From JBCDBH01 sp039184055 (GTDB taxonomy: Bacteria; Acidobacteriota; Thermoanaerobaculia; Multivoradales; J023), in contig JBCDBH010000016.1 in assembly GCA_039184055.1 (NCBI GenBank), positions 1-34,521 of the forward strand: DNA of 34,521 nt, read 5' to 3'. The notes below the pieces were generated by a model, which did not search any database, had not been told where the DNA came from, and saw only the letters and a list, made by a program, of their open reading frames with translations. The position numbers and the translations under genes were made by a program. The first letter of the stretch is position 1. Each line of letters opens with the position of its first letter. Shown piece by piece: positions 8,754 through 16,892 of the stretch.

Positions 8754-9263
8754 TCAGCCCACCATGCTGCGCAGCATCCAGGCGTTCTTCTCGTGACGAT
8801 GCAGCCGCTGGGTGAGCAGATCGACCGACGCTTCGTCGTTGACGTCGGTGGCCGACGGCAGCGTTTCGCGCGCCGTGCGTGCGACGGTCTCCTGACCGAC
8901 CACCAATTGCCGGATCATCTCCTCGGCGGTGGGTACACCGGTTTCTTCTTCGATACTGGTCAGCTCTTGGAATTGCTTCCACGAACCCGGCGCGGCGACA
9001 CCGAGCGCGCGGATCCGCTCGGCGATCTCATCGATCGCCGTCGCGAGCTCGGTGTATTGCACCTCGAAGAGCTCGTGGAGCGATTGGAAGAGCGGCCCGG
9101 TAACGTTCCAATGGAAGTTGTGGGTCTTCAAGTAGAGAACGTAGGAGTCAGCGAGAAGACGCGACAGCCCGCGAGAAATCTTTTCGCGGCTCTCGGGCGA
9201 GAGTCCAGTGTCGATCGGCAGCGCGACGCCGCCCAAGATGGCCTGGTCCGTGGTCGATGGCAT
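8754..9263 (-). CDS. dps: Dps-family ferritin-like DNA protection protein
   Basis: Predicted dodecameric iron-storage and DNA-protection protein that oxidises ferrous iron with peroxide. The 169-aa protein carries the Dps signature: KTHNFHWNVTGPLF at about 46-59 with His51, then His63, Glu67, Asp78 and Glu82. These correspond to the inter-subunit ferroxidase ligands of E. coli Dps, with Glu in place of Asp at position 67. The C terminus (RLHRHEKNAWMLRSM) is also typical. The ATG is preceded by GGAG at 8-nt spacing. It is monocistronic: its own terminator lies downstream and a repeat-rich leader upstream. Confidence 0.95.
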   Translation of the reverse strand: MPSTTDQAILGGVALPIDTGLSPESREKISRGLSRLLADSYVLYLKTHNFHWNVTGPLFQSLHELFEVQYTELATAIDEIAERIRALGVAAPGSWKQFQELTSIEEETGVPTAEEMIRQLVVGQETVARTARETLPSATDVNDEASVDLLTQRLHRHEKNAWMLRSMVG

Positions 9264-9277
9264 CTGATCGTCTCCGT

Positions 9278-9324
9278 GGTCAGCGGGCCCATCGGCCCAG
9301 TCGGTCAGCGGGCCTCTCGGCCCA
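9278..9324 (-). repeat. Two 22-bp direct repeats, each a GGGCC/GGCCC hairpin, in the dps leader
   Basis: Positions 9278-9299 and 9303-9324 are near-identical 22-bp copies with a 25-bp period. On the minus strand each contains GGGCC, a short loop (GAGA or GAT) and GGCCC, so the dps leader could fold into two consecutive small hairpins 15-60 nt before the start codon. Function unknown. Confidence 0.7.
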
Positions 9325-9341
9325 TTTTCTGGATTGGTTTA

Positions 9342-9400
9342 CGCGCGACCCAAGTTGATTGTGCACCAACCTAGGTCGACTGTTCGCCACCCTAGATTGT
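9342..9400 (-). repeat. Three imperfect ~21-bp direct repeats upstream of dps
   Basis: On the minus strand three units begin at 9400, 9383 and 9362, with consensus ACA(A/G)TCnACYTRGGKYG. The first unit lacks four bases, so spacing is 17 and 21 bp. They lie between the S41 gene stop and the dps leader, where a promoter or operator is expected. The near two-helical-turn period suits a DNA-binding protein, but no known box is recognised. Confidence 0.6.
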
Positions 9401-9433
9401 CCGTACGCGGACGCGCCCTTGAGACCTTTCATG

Positions 9434-10705
9434 TCAATCCTTCGTCGACGAGTCGGTTTTGGCTTCGGCTCGCTCGACCGCGACGGCGAAGGCGCGTTCG
9501 AGGCGGGGATCGTAGCCGGCGGCATGAGGAAGCTCGAACGGCACCTCGTGCTCGGGCGGCACGCCCACGCCCTCGAGTCGCACCCCGTCGACCCGCACAT
9601 CGGCGACGGCGAGATAGAGCACGCTGCCGTCGCTCAGCACGAATGGCCGACCGGCGACCACCGCGCCCGCGGTGCGTCCACCCACCAGGGTACCCAAGCC
9701 AAAGCGCTCGAAGCCCCAAGCGAGGATTTCTTTGCCGCTTCGGCTCGTGTCGTCGATCACGACCACCACGGGCTTGCGCCAACGTGGCGACCATTCGCTC
9801 GGCTCACCTTCGCGCGGAATCATGGTGAGCACCGGAACGTCCGGGTCGAAGAGCCCCAAATAGTCGGGATCGGCGCCGCCCCAGCCGCCACGCAGATCGA
9901 CCACCAGCACGTCCGCGCTGGCGAGCTTGCCGCCTGGCGCCACCGCTGCTTCGAGAAGGTCGTGGTACTGCCGCCCGGCATACGACCAAATATGCACGTA
10001 GCCGACCTGGACCGGCCCCCGTGCTCCGGGACGCGACTCGATCCGCATGCTGGCGCGCATGGCATCGAGAAAAAGCGTCTCGGCGTCGAGCAGCTGGGGG
10101 GTGATGGCGAGGTCGATCGGCGCCTGGTCGGCCTGTCGACGCACGGTCAGCACGGTTTCACGGTCGACCCAGGGTCGAAACGACGCCACGCCGTCGTACG
10201 GTTCCCCGGCGACGGCGAGGATTTCGTCACCGAGCTGCACGCCGGCTTCGGCACCGGGCTGACCGTCGTAGACGGCGCTGACGAAGAGCCGACCTTCGAT
10301 CGACTCGGTGGCGATGCCGATTCCGGGATAAAGAGGCGTCACACCGTCGGGAAAGAGCTCGGGATGCCTCTCGACCAGGCTCGGCCGAAAGATGCCGAGA
10401 AGCTGGTAATACGCCGCCTCGTTGGGATGGAAGCGACGGGTGTGGGACACCTCGAGCGAAGCCAGAAGCTCGGCGACGGCCCGATCGACACCCTGACCCG
10501 GCAGCGCCTCGTCTTCGAGCGTCGCGCGCGCCGCCGCCACCGCCGCGCTCCACTCGGCGCCGGCGAGCGCCGGATCATAGACGTGCTCGGTGACGATGGT
10601 GTCGATCTCGGTGAGCAGCAGGCCGCCGGGCGCGGCCGCGAGCGGCGCGCCGACCAGCCAGCCGAGCAGCGCGAGCAGCGCGAGCGAGCCGCGTACGGTC
10701 GTCAA
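9434..10705 (-). CDS. S41-family (C-terminal processing protease-like) exported protein with PDZ domain
   Basis: Predicted periplasmic protein of 423 aa. A signal peptide (about 1-25, cleavage near PLAAAP) is followed by an N-terminal helical region, a PDZ-like domain (about 130-190, with QPGAEAGVQLGDEILAVAG) and an S41 domain. VVDLRGGWGG (268-277) and TSRSGKEILAWGF (320-332) match the S41 core, with Ser323 the likely nucleophile. The lysine that lies about 25 residues later in classical CtpA/Prc is not seen; the stretch reads GGRTAGAVVAG. It may therefore be a divergent or tricorn-like S41 member. The start codon is TTG at 10705, overlapping the upstream stop by 4 nt (TTGA), and no ATG or GTG alternative retains the signal peptide. 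Confidence 0.85.
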   Translation of the reverse strand: MTTVRGSLALLALLGWLVGAPLAAAPGGLLLTEIDTIVTEHVYDPALAGAEWSAAVAAARATLEDEALPGQGVDRAVAELLASLEVSHTRRFHPNEAAYYQLLGIFRPSLVERHPELFPDGVTPLYPGIGIATESIEGRLFVSAVYDGQPGAEAGVQLGDEILAVAGEPYDGVASFRPWVDRETVLTVRRQADQAPIDLAITPQLLDAETLFLDAMRASMRIESRPGARGPVQVGYVHIWSYAGRQYHDLLEAAVAPGGKLASADVLVVDLRGGWGGADPDYLGLFDPDVPVLTMIPREGEPSEWSPRWRKPVVVVIDDTSRSGKEILAWGFERFGLGTLVGGRTAGAVVAGRPFVLSDGSVLYLAVADVRVDGVRLEGVGVPPEHEVPFELPHAAGYDPRLERAFAVAVERAEAKTDSSTKD

Positions 10706-11835
10706 CTGTCCGTCAACTGTTCTTCGAGCTCGGTCGCCGGATCGGTCTCCTCGAGCGGCCGCTGGAAAACCTCGAGCTCGTCATCGGAACCGAAGTCGAC
10801 CAGCGCGCGATAACCCACCGCCTCGGAGGGCAGATTCTCGACGATGTACGCTCGATCGACCAGCTCACCCATATAGCGCCGCATCTCCTGACGGAAGCGC
10901 TTGCCACGCTCGCGCGCCATGATCTCGTCCTGGACTTCGCTGAACGGCCGCAGACCGCTTGCCTTGACGTCCAGAACCTGGATGACGTGAAGCCCACCAC
11001 GGGCCTCGACGATGCCGATGTCGTTGATGTTCTCGAGCCCAAAAGCGGTCTCGGCGAGCGTCTGGTCGATATCACCGGCCTCCAACCAACCGAGGTCGAT
11101 CATCCGTGTCGTCAGACCCTGATCGCCAAAATCGTTGACCACCACCGACGCATCGGCGCCACCGAGCATGGCGGCTTTCAAACTCTGGGCGATCTCCTGT
11201 CGCCGCTCCTCGTCGACCCCGGCGCTGTCGAGCACGATCACCTCGCGGAGCTGACGCTCCTCGGCGACTCGGAACTCGTCGGGATTGTTGCGGTAGTAGC
11301 CCCGCAGCTCTTCCTCCCCGACGACGATCTGGCTGTGGACCTCGCGACCCATCACCGCCTGTAGCATCAGCTCACGACGTAGATTCTCACGCAGCTCTTC
11401 GATGCTCAGACCGGCGTCGGCGAGCGCGCGGAGCAACTCCTGACGGCTACTGATGCCCTGATTCGCCTGAACCTCGAGAATCGCTTCCTCGACTTTTTGA
11501 TCGTCGACGAACACACCCGTCTGCTTGGCGCGTGAGGTCAGCAACATCTCCTCGAACGCGCTCTTGACGATCTGCTGCGGCAACATCGTCAGCAGCTCCT
11601 CGCGCCGATTCGGATCGAGCTGCTGATTGGAAAGCAACCGGGCGATCTGGAGCGACTTGCGGCTCTCGTATTCGTGCAGGGTCAAGATCTGATCGTTGAT
11701 CCGCAACACGATGCGATCGACCTCGATGGGCTCACCGGTGGCCGCGGGCTGCGCCAGCGCGGCACCCGCCGTGAAGAACAACGACACGACGAGAGCGATG
11801 AGGATCGAGAGGCGGTGATTAGTCGGTGTCGGCAT
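10702..11835 (-). CDS. SurA-like periplasmic chaperone / parvulin-type peptidyl-prolyl isomerase
   Basis: Predicted periplasmic folding factor for outer-membrane or secreted proteins. I choose the ATG at 11835 because it gives a clear signal peptide (MPTPTNHRLSILIALVVSLF, cleavage near ALAQ at about 29) and 377 aa; the longer in-frame extension to 12063 overlaps the upstream gene and looks non-coding. A SurA-N-like helical domain spans about 36-190 (EVDRIVLRINDQILTLHEYE). A parvulin-like domain follows at about 195-290 (DLGWLEAGDIDQTL, GGLHVIQVLDV). There is only one isomerase domain, whereas E. coli SurA has two. It overlaps the upstream lipoprotein gene by 17 nt and the S41 gene by 4 nt. 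Confidence 0.87.
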   Translation of the reverse strand: MPTPTNHRLSILIALVVSLFFTAGAALAQPAATGEPIEVDRIVLRINDQILTLHEYESRKSLQIARLLSNQQLDPNRREELLTMLPQQIVKSAFEEMLLTSRAKQTGVFVDDQKVEEAILEVQANQGISSRQELLRALADAGLSIEELRENLRRELMLQAVMGREVHSQIVVGEEELRGYYRNNPDEFRVAEERQLREVIVLDSAGVDEERRQEIAQSLKAAMLGGADASVVVNDFGDQGLTTRMIDLGWLEAGDIDQTLAETAFGLENINDIGIVEARGGLHVIQVLDVKASGLRPFSEVQDEIMARERGKRFRQEMRRYMGELVDRAYIVENLPSEAVGYRALVDFGSDDELEVFQRPLEETDPATELEEQLTDS

Positions 11836-12634
11836 AGGACCCCCGATACGCGAAAGGAAGGTGATTGGGATAAACCTCGACACGATAGCGCTGACGCGCT
11901 TCGGCGAGTAGGTCGAGAACCTTGTCGTCGATCGCCTCGCGCACCAGCACGTCGCGGATCTGAGCTTCGACGACATCGAGAGGCGGTGTGGCGGCCGGCC
12001 GGCGATCGACCACATGGAAGATGTGGTACCCGTATTCGGCCTCGACGATCCGGCTGTATTCACCCGGTTCGAGCGCGCTCACCACCGAGGCGAAGGTGGT
12101 GGGCAGGGACGCGACGTCGATGAAGCCCTGATCGCCACCCACCGGATCGATCGGCGCTTCCGACAACCGGGTGGCGACGGCGAGAAATTCCTCGCCGCCC
12201 GCCAACGCGTCGGCGGCTTCACGCGCCACGGCGTTGGTGTGCACCAGAAGTTGACGCAGCTGCACCTGCTCACGGCGCGCGAACGCCTCCTGGTTCGCTT
12301 GATAGTACGCCGCCACGGCGGCGGCGTCCACGGTTTGCTCGATGCCCTGGAGCAGGAAGGCCAGCGCTTCGGTGTGCCCGGCAGCTTCCTCCACCATGCC
12401 GCGTTCGACCGCCAGGTGACCGAGCAGTCGATCGTCGAGAAACTGCTGGAAGAGCTCGGCGAACACGACATCTTCGAGGTTCTGGGAGCCGCCGGTGTTG
12501 CGGGTCAAATAGGCGTCGAACTCGGCGCGCGAGATCGTCTCGCCGGCCACCGTCGCCAGGGTGTCTTCGGAAATCTCGGTGCTCGGCGAGCACGCGACCA
12601 GGGCGGTGAGAACGAGCCAACCGATCCTCTTCAC
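11819..12634 (-). CDS. PpiC/PrsA-type peptidyl-prolyl isomerase lipoprotein
   Basis: Predicted lipid-anchored foldase of 271 aa. The N terminus MKRIGWLVLTALVACSPS has a lipobox LVAC with Cys15 as the probable lipidation site. A SurA-N-like helical segment (about 24-115) leads into a canonical PpiC parvulin domain at about 122-210, with LRQLLVHT (126-133), GGDQGFID (166-173), LEPGEYSRIVEAEYGYHIFHV (188-208). The start overlaps the mfd stop by 4 nt (ATGA), and the 3' end overlaps the SurA-like gene by 17 nt. Two consecutive foldases behind mfd suggest one envelope-assembly unit. Confidence 0.92.
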   Translation of the reverse strand: MKRIGWLVLTALVACSPSTEISEDTLATVAGETISRAEFDAYLTRNTGGSQNLEDVVFAELFQQFLDDRLLGHLAVERGMVEEAAGHTEALAFLLQGIEQTVDAAAVAAYYQANQEAFARREQVQLRQLLVHTNAVAREAADALAGGEEFLAVATRLSEAPIDPVGGDQGFIDVASLPTTFASVVSALEPGEYSRIVEAEYGYHIFHVVDRRPAATPPLDVVEAQIRDVLVREAIDDKVLDLLAEARQRYRVEVYPNHLPFAYRGSYADTD

Positions 12635-15600
12635 GACGCGAGATGCTCCAAGGTAGCGATGGCGGTGTCCAAAACTTGCTCGGCGCCGACCCCTTCGAGG
12701 GTGAGCGCTCCGGAGGGTGAGAAACGGGTTCCGGCGCGTTCCGATACGAGACCGATCAGACGCTCCGGATCGATCCGCGCGTCCTGACGCAAATGCATCA
12801 CCAAACGACCACCGCGCGACACGATCGACTGCAAACGCAGCTCTTCGGCCCGTCGCTTGAGACCGGCGGCACGCAAGAAGGTGCGGACCTGCGGCGGCGG
12901 CTCGCCAAAGCGATCACGCAGCTCGTCGAGCACCTTGGCTTCTTCTTCTTCAGCCACCGCGATCCTACGGTAGAGCTCGAGCCGCAGATTGGCGTCGCCG
13001 ACGTACTCTTCGGGTATCGACATCGGAACCGGCAGATCGAGGGTCACCGACGGGGCCTCCTCGGGCGCCTCGCCACGAAGCTCGGCCACCGTCTCCTCGA
13101 GCATCTTGAGGTACGTCTCGATGCCCAAGGCGGCGATATGACCACTCTGCTCGGCGCCGAGCAGATTGCCCGCGCCACGGATCTCCAGATCACGACCGGC
13201 GACTCGGAAACCGGCGCCGAGCTCGGTGAACTCACGAATCGCCTCGAGCCGTTTGTGCGCCTGTTGCGTCAGGATCCGATCCGACGGCACGAGCAGGTAG
13301 CAATAGGCGAGCTGATCGCTGCGGCCGACGCGACCTCGGAGCTGGTAAAGCTGCGCCAGACCGAAGCGATCGGCGCGATGCACGATCATCGTATTGACGT
13401 TGGGAATATCGATGCCGTTTTCGATGATCGTCGTCGCCAAGAGCAGATCGTATTTCCGGTCGGTAAAGGCGTGCATGCGCTTGGCCAGCTCACCCTCTTC
13501 GAGCTGACCGTGACCGATGGTGAGCCGCAGCCCCGGCACGATCTCCTTGAGCGCCTGCGCCATCTGCTCGATCGTTTCGACGCGGTTGTAGACGTAATAG
13601 ACCTGCCCACCACGCTCGAGCTCGAATTCCACCGCTTCGCGGATCAGCTGGCTGTCGTACGGCACGATCGCGGTTTCCACCGCCATCCGGTCACGGGGCG
13701 GTGTTTCGATCAGCGCCAGGTCGCGCACGCCAGCGAGGGATAGCTGGAGCGTCCGGGGCACCGGGGTCGCCGACATGGCGAGCACGTGAACGTCTTTCTT
13801 GAGCGTCTTGAGCTTTTCCTTTTGAGCGACCCCAAAACGCTGCTCTTCGTCGACGATCAGCAGACCGAGCTTTTTGAATTGAATGTTGCGACTCAGCAGC
13901 CGGTGCGTCCCGATCAGGATGTCGAGCCCCCCGGCGGCGGTCTTCTTCTGGATCTCGCGCACCTCGGCCGGGCTGCGGAATCGCGACACCATGTCGATAT
14001 TGATCGGAAAGCCGTCGAAGCGACGCTGAAAGGTCTCGAGATGCTGATCGGCGAGGATGGTGGTCGGCGCCAAGACGGCGACTTGAAACCCGCTGTCGAC
14101 CGCTTTCATCGCGGCGCGCATCGCCACCTCGGTCTTGCCGAAGCCGACGTCGCCACACAGCAGGCGATCCATCGGCCGTTGATCTTCGAGGTCCTTTTTG
14201 ATGTCTTCGATCGCGGTGAGCTGATCGGGCGTCTCTTCGTGCTCGAACGCCGCTTCGAAGGCCCGCACCTGATCGCTGTCGGCGGACATCGCCGGCGCGG
14301 TGGCCAACTGTCGTTCGGCGTAGAGCTTGAGCAGCTCCGCCGCCATGTCGCGCATGCCCTTCTTGATCCGCGACTTGGTGCGATTCCACGACGTGCCACC
14401 GAGCTTGTCGAGACGTGGCGCGACGCCTTCGATACCGCTGTATTTCTGTACCTGATCGATCCGCGCCAAGGGCAGCAGGAGGCGTTTGCCGCCAGCGTAG
14501 ACCAGCTCCATGATCTCGGCGGCGTCGGCGGCCCGGGGCGCGGCGGCGGCGAGCTCGGACGGCAGATCCTGACTCGGCCCCTCGGCACCCAGCGTGCGCA
14601 GACCGACGAATTGACCGATGCCGTGATCGACGTGGACGACGTAATCGCCGACCTTGAGATCACGCATCGACGACAAGAAAGGCCCGTAACGGGGCCGCTG
14701 TGTCTTGCGTCGCACGATCGGGCTACGACGCAGAAGCTGGCGCTCACCAAAGAAGGTGATCGCCGCGCCCGGCACGCGAAAGCCACGGGTGAGCTCACCC
14801 TCGATCAGCTCGACGCCACTGCCTCCCACCGCGATCTCGAGATCACCGAGCATCTCGCGGATCTTGCCGGCATGGCCTTCGGGCACCACCAGAACCGGTT
14901 GCTCGTCACGGCTCCGGGCCAACGCCACTTCGCGCGGAAAGCGCGGCAGCTGATCGTGGAGCAGGTCGGTCAACGAGGCGCCGAAGTCGAGCGCGCCAGC
15001 GCGACGATGGCGAGGATCCTCGATCAGGGCACCGATCGGCACCGCCGCGCTCTCGATCCGGTCCAACACGTCGGTGGCCGGCTGTTCGAGCGCTTCGGGA
15101 GGGGGCGCCGGGCGACCCTGGGCGGCGCGCGCCGCGCAATCGCGCTCGAGACTGTCGCGATGATGCTCGACCTCACGGCTCAGGGTTTCAGGGTCGAGCG
15201 CCGCCACCAGCGGCACGCCACCGAGCGCGCGCTGGGTGAAGTCGACCAGATCGACCGTCTCGCTCGCCAAAAGAGGCAGGAGGTTGTGCCAGCCGTCGAA
15301 GCCCTCGCCAGTCCGCAGGGCGGCGATCCGTCGCGTGGTTTCCTCGGCGGCGTCTTCGCCGGCCATCTCGGCGAGCAGCATGGCGAGCAGCTCGGCGTCT
15401 TCGCCACCGGCTGGGAAAAGCACAAGGGGTCGAAGAGCGACGCTGTCGAGCGAATCGGCCGAGCGTTGCGACTCGGGATCGAACTCACGGATCGACTCGA
15501 CCGTGTCGCCAAAGAGATCGAGTCGCACCGGCAGCGGTCGACCGGGTGGAAAGACATCGAAAACACCACCACGCACCGCCATCTGCCCGACCTCGACCAC

Positions 15601-16101
15601 CAAATCGCTACGGTGGTAACCCGAGCGCAGCAAATCGGCCACCAGGCCGTCGAGCGGACGCTCGTCGCCGACGCTCACCGTGATCCGCAGACGATTCAGC
15701 ACTGGCGGTGGTGGCAAACGGCGGAACAGACCGCGTGGCGTCGTGACTACCGTGCGGGTGGTGGCGCGACGCAGCCGGTCGAGCGCCACCGCCTCCTCGG
15801 CGCGGACCAGAAGCGACGTCTCAGCGTCTTGATAAGGCGACAGCGATGGCGCGGGAAGGTAGAGCGGCTCGTCACCGAGCAACAAGGTCGCCGCTTCGAG
15901 CCAGGCGATCGCGTCGCTTTCGTGAGGCACCACCACCACCAGAGGCCGATCGAGATCACGCGCCAACAGACCGAGCACCCACGCGGCGGCACCGGTGGGC
16001 AGACGGGTCACCGGCGCCGGTCGATCGACGAGCGAGGCGTAAGCGTCGCTTCGCCGAAGCCGGTCGGCGGCGTCGACAAAGAGCTCGGAAGGGGTACTCA
16101 C
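12631..16101 (-). CDS. mfd: Mfd, transcription-repair coupling factor
   Basis: Superfamily 2 translocase that removes stalled RNA polymerase at lesions and recruits UvrA. The 1156-aa length is normal. The UvrB-homology module has VRGGVFDVFPPG (177-188) and LDLFGDTVESIREFDP (194-209). The RNA-polymerase-interaction (CarD-like) domain begins KVGDYVVHVDHGIGQFVGL at 483-501 and contains an Ala/Pro-rich insertion at about 505-528. The translocase core has Walker A GDVGFGKTE at 650-658, DEEQRFG at 751-757 and the TRG-region motif GRVGRSDQLAYCYL near the end of lobe 2. A C-terminal TRCF domain is present. It overlaps the ftsB-like gene upstream and the lipoprotein gene downstream by 4 nt each. Confidence 0.98.
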   Translation of the reverse strand: MSTPSELFVDAADRLRRSDAYASLVDRPAPVTRLPTGAAAWVLGLLARDLDRPLVVVVPHESDAIAWLEAATLLLGDEPLYLPAPSLSPYQDAETSLLVRAEEAVALDRLRRATTRTVVTTPRGLFRRLPPPPVLNRLRITVSVGDERPLDGLVADLLRSGYHRSDLVVEVGQMAVRGGVFDVFPPGRPLPVRLDLFGDTVESIREFDPESQRSADSLDSVALRPLVLFPAGGEDAELLAMLLAEMAGEDAAEETTRRIAALRTGEGFDGWHNLLPLLASETVDLVDFTQRALGGVPLVAALDPETLSREVEHHRDSLERDCAARAAQGRPAPPPEALEQPATDVLDRIESAAVPIGALIEDPRHRRAGALDFGASLTDLLHDQLPRFPREVALARSRDEQPVLVVPEGHAGKIREMLGDLEIAVGGSGVELIEGELTRGFRVPGAAITFFGERQLLRRSPIVRRKTQRPRYGPFLSSMRDLKVGDYVVHVDHGIGQFVGLRTLGAEGPSQDLPSELAAAAPRAADAAEIMELVYAGGKRLLLPLARIDQVQKYSGIEGVAPRLDKLGGTSWNRTKSRIKKGMRDMAAELLKLYAERQLATAPAMSADSDQVRAFEAAFEHEETPDQLTAIEDIKKDLEDQRPMDRLLCGDVGFGKTEVAMRAAMKAVDSGFQVAVLAPTTILADQHLETFQRRFDGFPINIDMVSRFRSPAEVREIQKKTAAGGLDILIGTHRLLSRNIQFKKLGLLIVDEEQRFGVAQKEKLKTLKKDVHVLAMSATPVPRTLQLSLAGVRDLALIETPPRDRMAVETAIVPYDSQLIREAVEFELERGGQVYYVYNRVETIEQMAQALKEIVPGLRLTIGHGQLEEGELAKRMHAFTDRKYDLLLATTIIENGIDIPNVNTMIVHRADRFGLAQLYQLRGRVGRSDQLAYCYLLVPSDRILTQQAHKRLEAIREFTELGAGFRVAGRDLEIRGAGNLLGAEQSGHIAALGIETYLKMLEETVAELRGEAPEEAPSVTLDLPVPMSIPEEYVGDANLRLELYRRIAVAEEEEAKVLDELRDRFGEPPPQVRTFLRAAGLKRRAEELRLQSIVSRGGRLVMHLRQDARIDPERLIGLVSERAGTRFSPSGALTLEGVGAEQVLDTAIATLEHLAS

Positions 16102-16535
16102 GGTCGGGTGTGTTCGTCGGGCCCCGATGGCGGCAAGATGATCACCACTTCGTCGGCCCGCACCATACCCAGCTCCTCACGGGCCAATCGTTCGAGGGTC
16201 AGCGGATCGTTCTCGAGCCGATCGATTTCGGCCTCGAGCACGGCGACCCGCTCTTCGGCGGCGCTGATTTCGGCCACCAGGCGGCGCGCTTCGAGATCTC
16301 TCTCGTGTAGATCGCGCCAGCTCTTGATGCCGGTGAGCGCGAAAATCAACACCAGGACGATCGACGACACGGTCAGCAAGAACCGCCGGGACGAGCGCTG
16401 TGGTGGCTCCGTTTGCACGGCGCCCGCGTGCACGGCGCCCGTGTGCACGGCGCCAGTCCGCACGGCGCCCGTCTCCACAGCACTCGTATCCGTGTGCTCG
16501 TCGTGATCGTTCAGAGTCTGGTGTGGATCGCTCAT
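16098..16535 (-). CDS. ftsB: FtsB/DivIC-like septum protein with repetitive N terminus
   Basis: Small bitopic division protein of 145 aa. One membrane helix (about 52-70) is followed by a coiled coil (about 78-110) and the family signature ENDPLTLERLAREELGMVRA (108-127). Its expected role is the FtsQLB-type scaffold that controls septal synthesis. The cytoplasmic N terminus is unusual: a GAV(R/H/Q)T pentapeptide repeats from about residue 23 to 42, encoded by 15-bp tandem repeats. It heads the mfd run and overlaps mfd by 4 nt. FtsB and DivIC are hard to separate by sequence; FtsB is used because the organism looks Gram-negative. Confidence 0.85.
   Translation of the reverse strand: MSDPHQTLNDHDEHTDTSAVETGAVRTGAVHTGAVHAGAVQTEPPQRSSRRFLLTVSSIVLVLIFALTGIKSWRDLHERDLEARRLVAEISAAEERVAVLEAEIDRLENDPLTLERLAREELGMVRADEVVIILPPSGPDEHTRP
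16415..16489 (-). repeat. In-frame 15-bp tandem repeat inside the ftsB-like gene
   Basis: Five consecutive 15-bp units start at 16415, 16430, 16445, 16460 and 16475. The first four share GCACGGCGCC and the fifth is degenerate. They encode the GAV-x-T pentapeptides of the N-terminal cytoplasmic tail. Being a multiple of three, copy-number change would not break the reading frame. Confidence 0.85.
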
Positions 16536-16642
16536 GGTGTGCTCGGCATCCTATCCGCAAGCCACGAATCGCCTGGGACTTGCGGTGGTAAGACTATGGC
16601 AAGGATCGACGGAGAACAATCCCAACCGGTCCACGACGGGGC

Positions 16643-16671
16643 TTGACACCCGTCTAATCCCGTGAGATCTT
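16643..16671 (+). promoter_or_regulatory. Candidate promoter of tRNA-fMet
   Basis: A perfect TTGACA -35 hexamer (16643-16648) is followed after 17 bp by GATCTT (16666-16671), a weak -10. Transcription would start about 50 nt before the mature tRNA. The rest of 16536-16730, between this promoter and the divergent ftsB-like gene, shows no other clear feature. Confidence 0.5.
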
Positions 16672-16730
16672 TCCTCCTCGCCGCGAAAAGCGGCCCTGAC
16701 CGGAAGGGTCGTCACGGCAAAAAAACTTGG

Positions 16731-16807
<77 letters not shown>

Positions 16808-16892
16808 TCTTCCTCTCCTTCTCTCATCGCCCGTTTCAGCCGCGACCCTTTCGAGACCGTCCCATCGCGTCCTTCGAGTCCGCGTACCGGTG

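Noticed and set aside
11836..12063. 76-codon N-terminal extension of the SurA-like protein
   Set aside because: It overlaps the lipoprotein gene in another frame and hides a perfect signal peptide that starts at 11835.
16415..16489. Short tandem repeats considered as a CRISPR array
   Set aside because: Units are contiguous 15-mers without spacers, in frame inside a gene. Nothing else in the window resembles CRISPR repeats or cas genes.
13786..16506. 906-codon plus-strand open frame
   Set aside because: It lies entirely antisense to mfd and the ftsB-like gene, which have clear domain motifs. GC-rich codon structure keeps the opposite strand free of stops.
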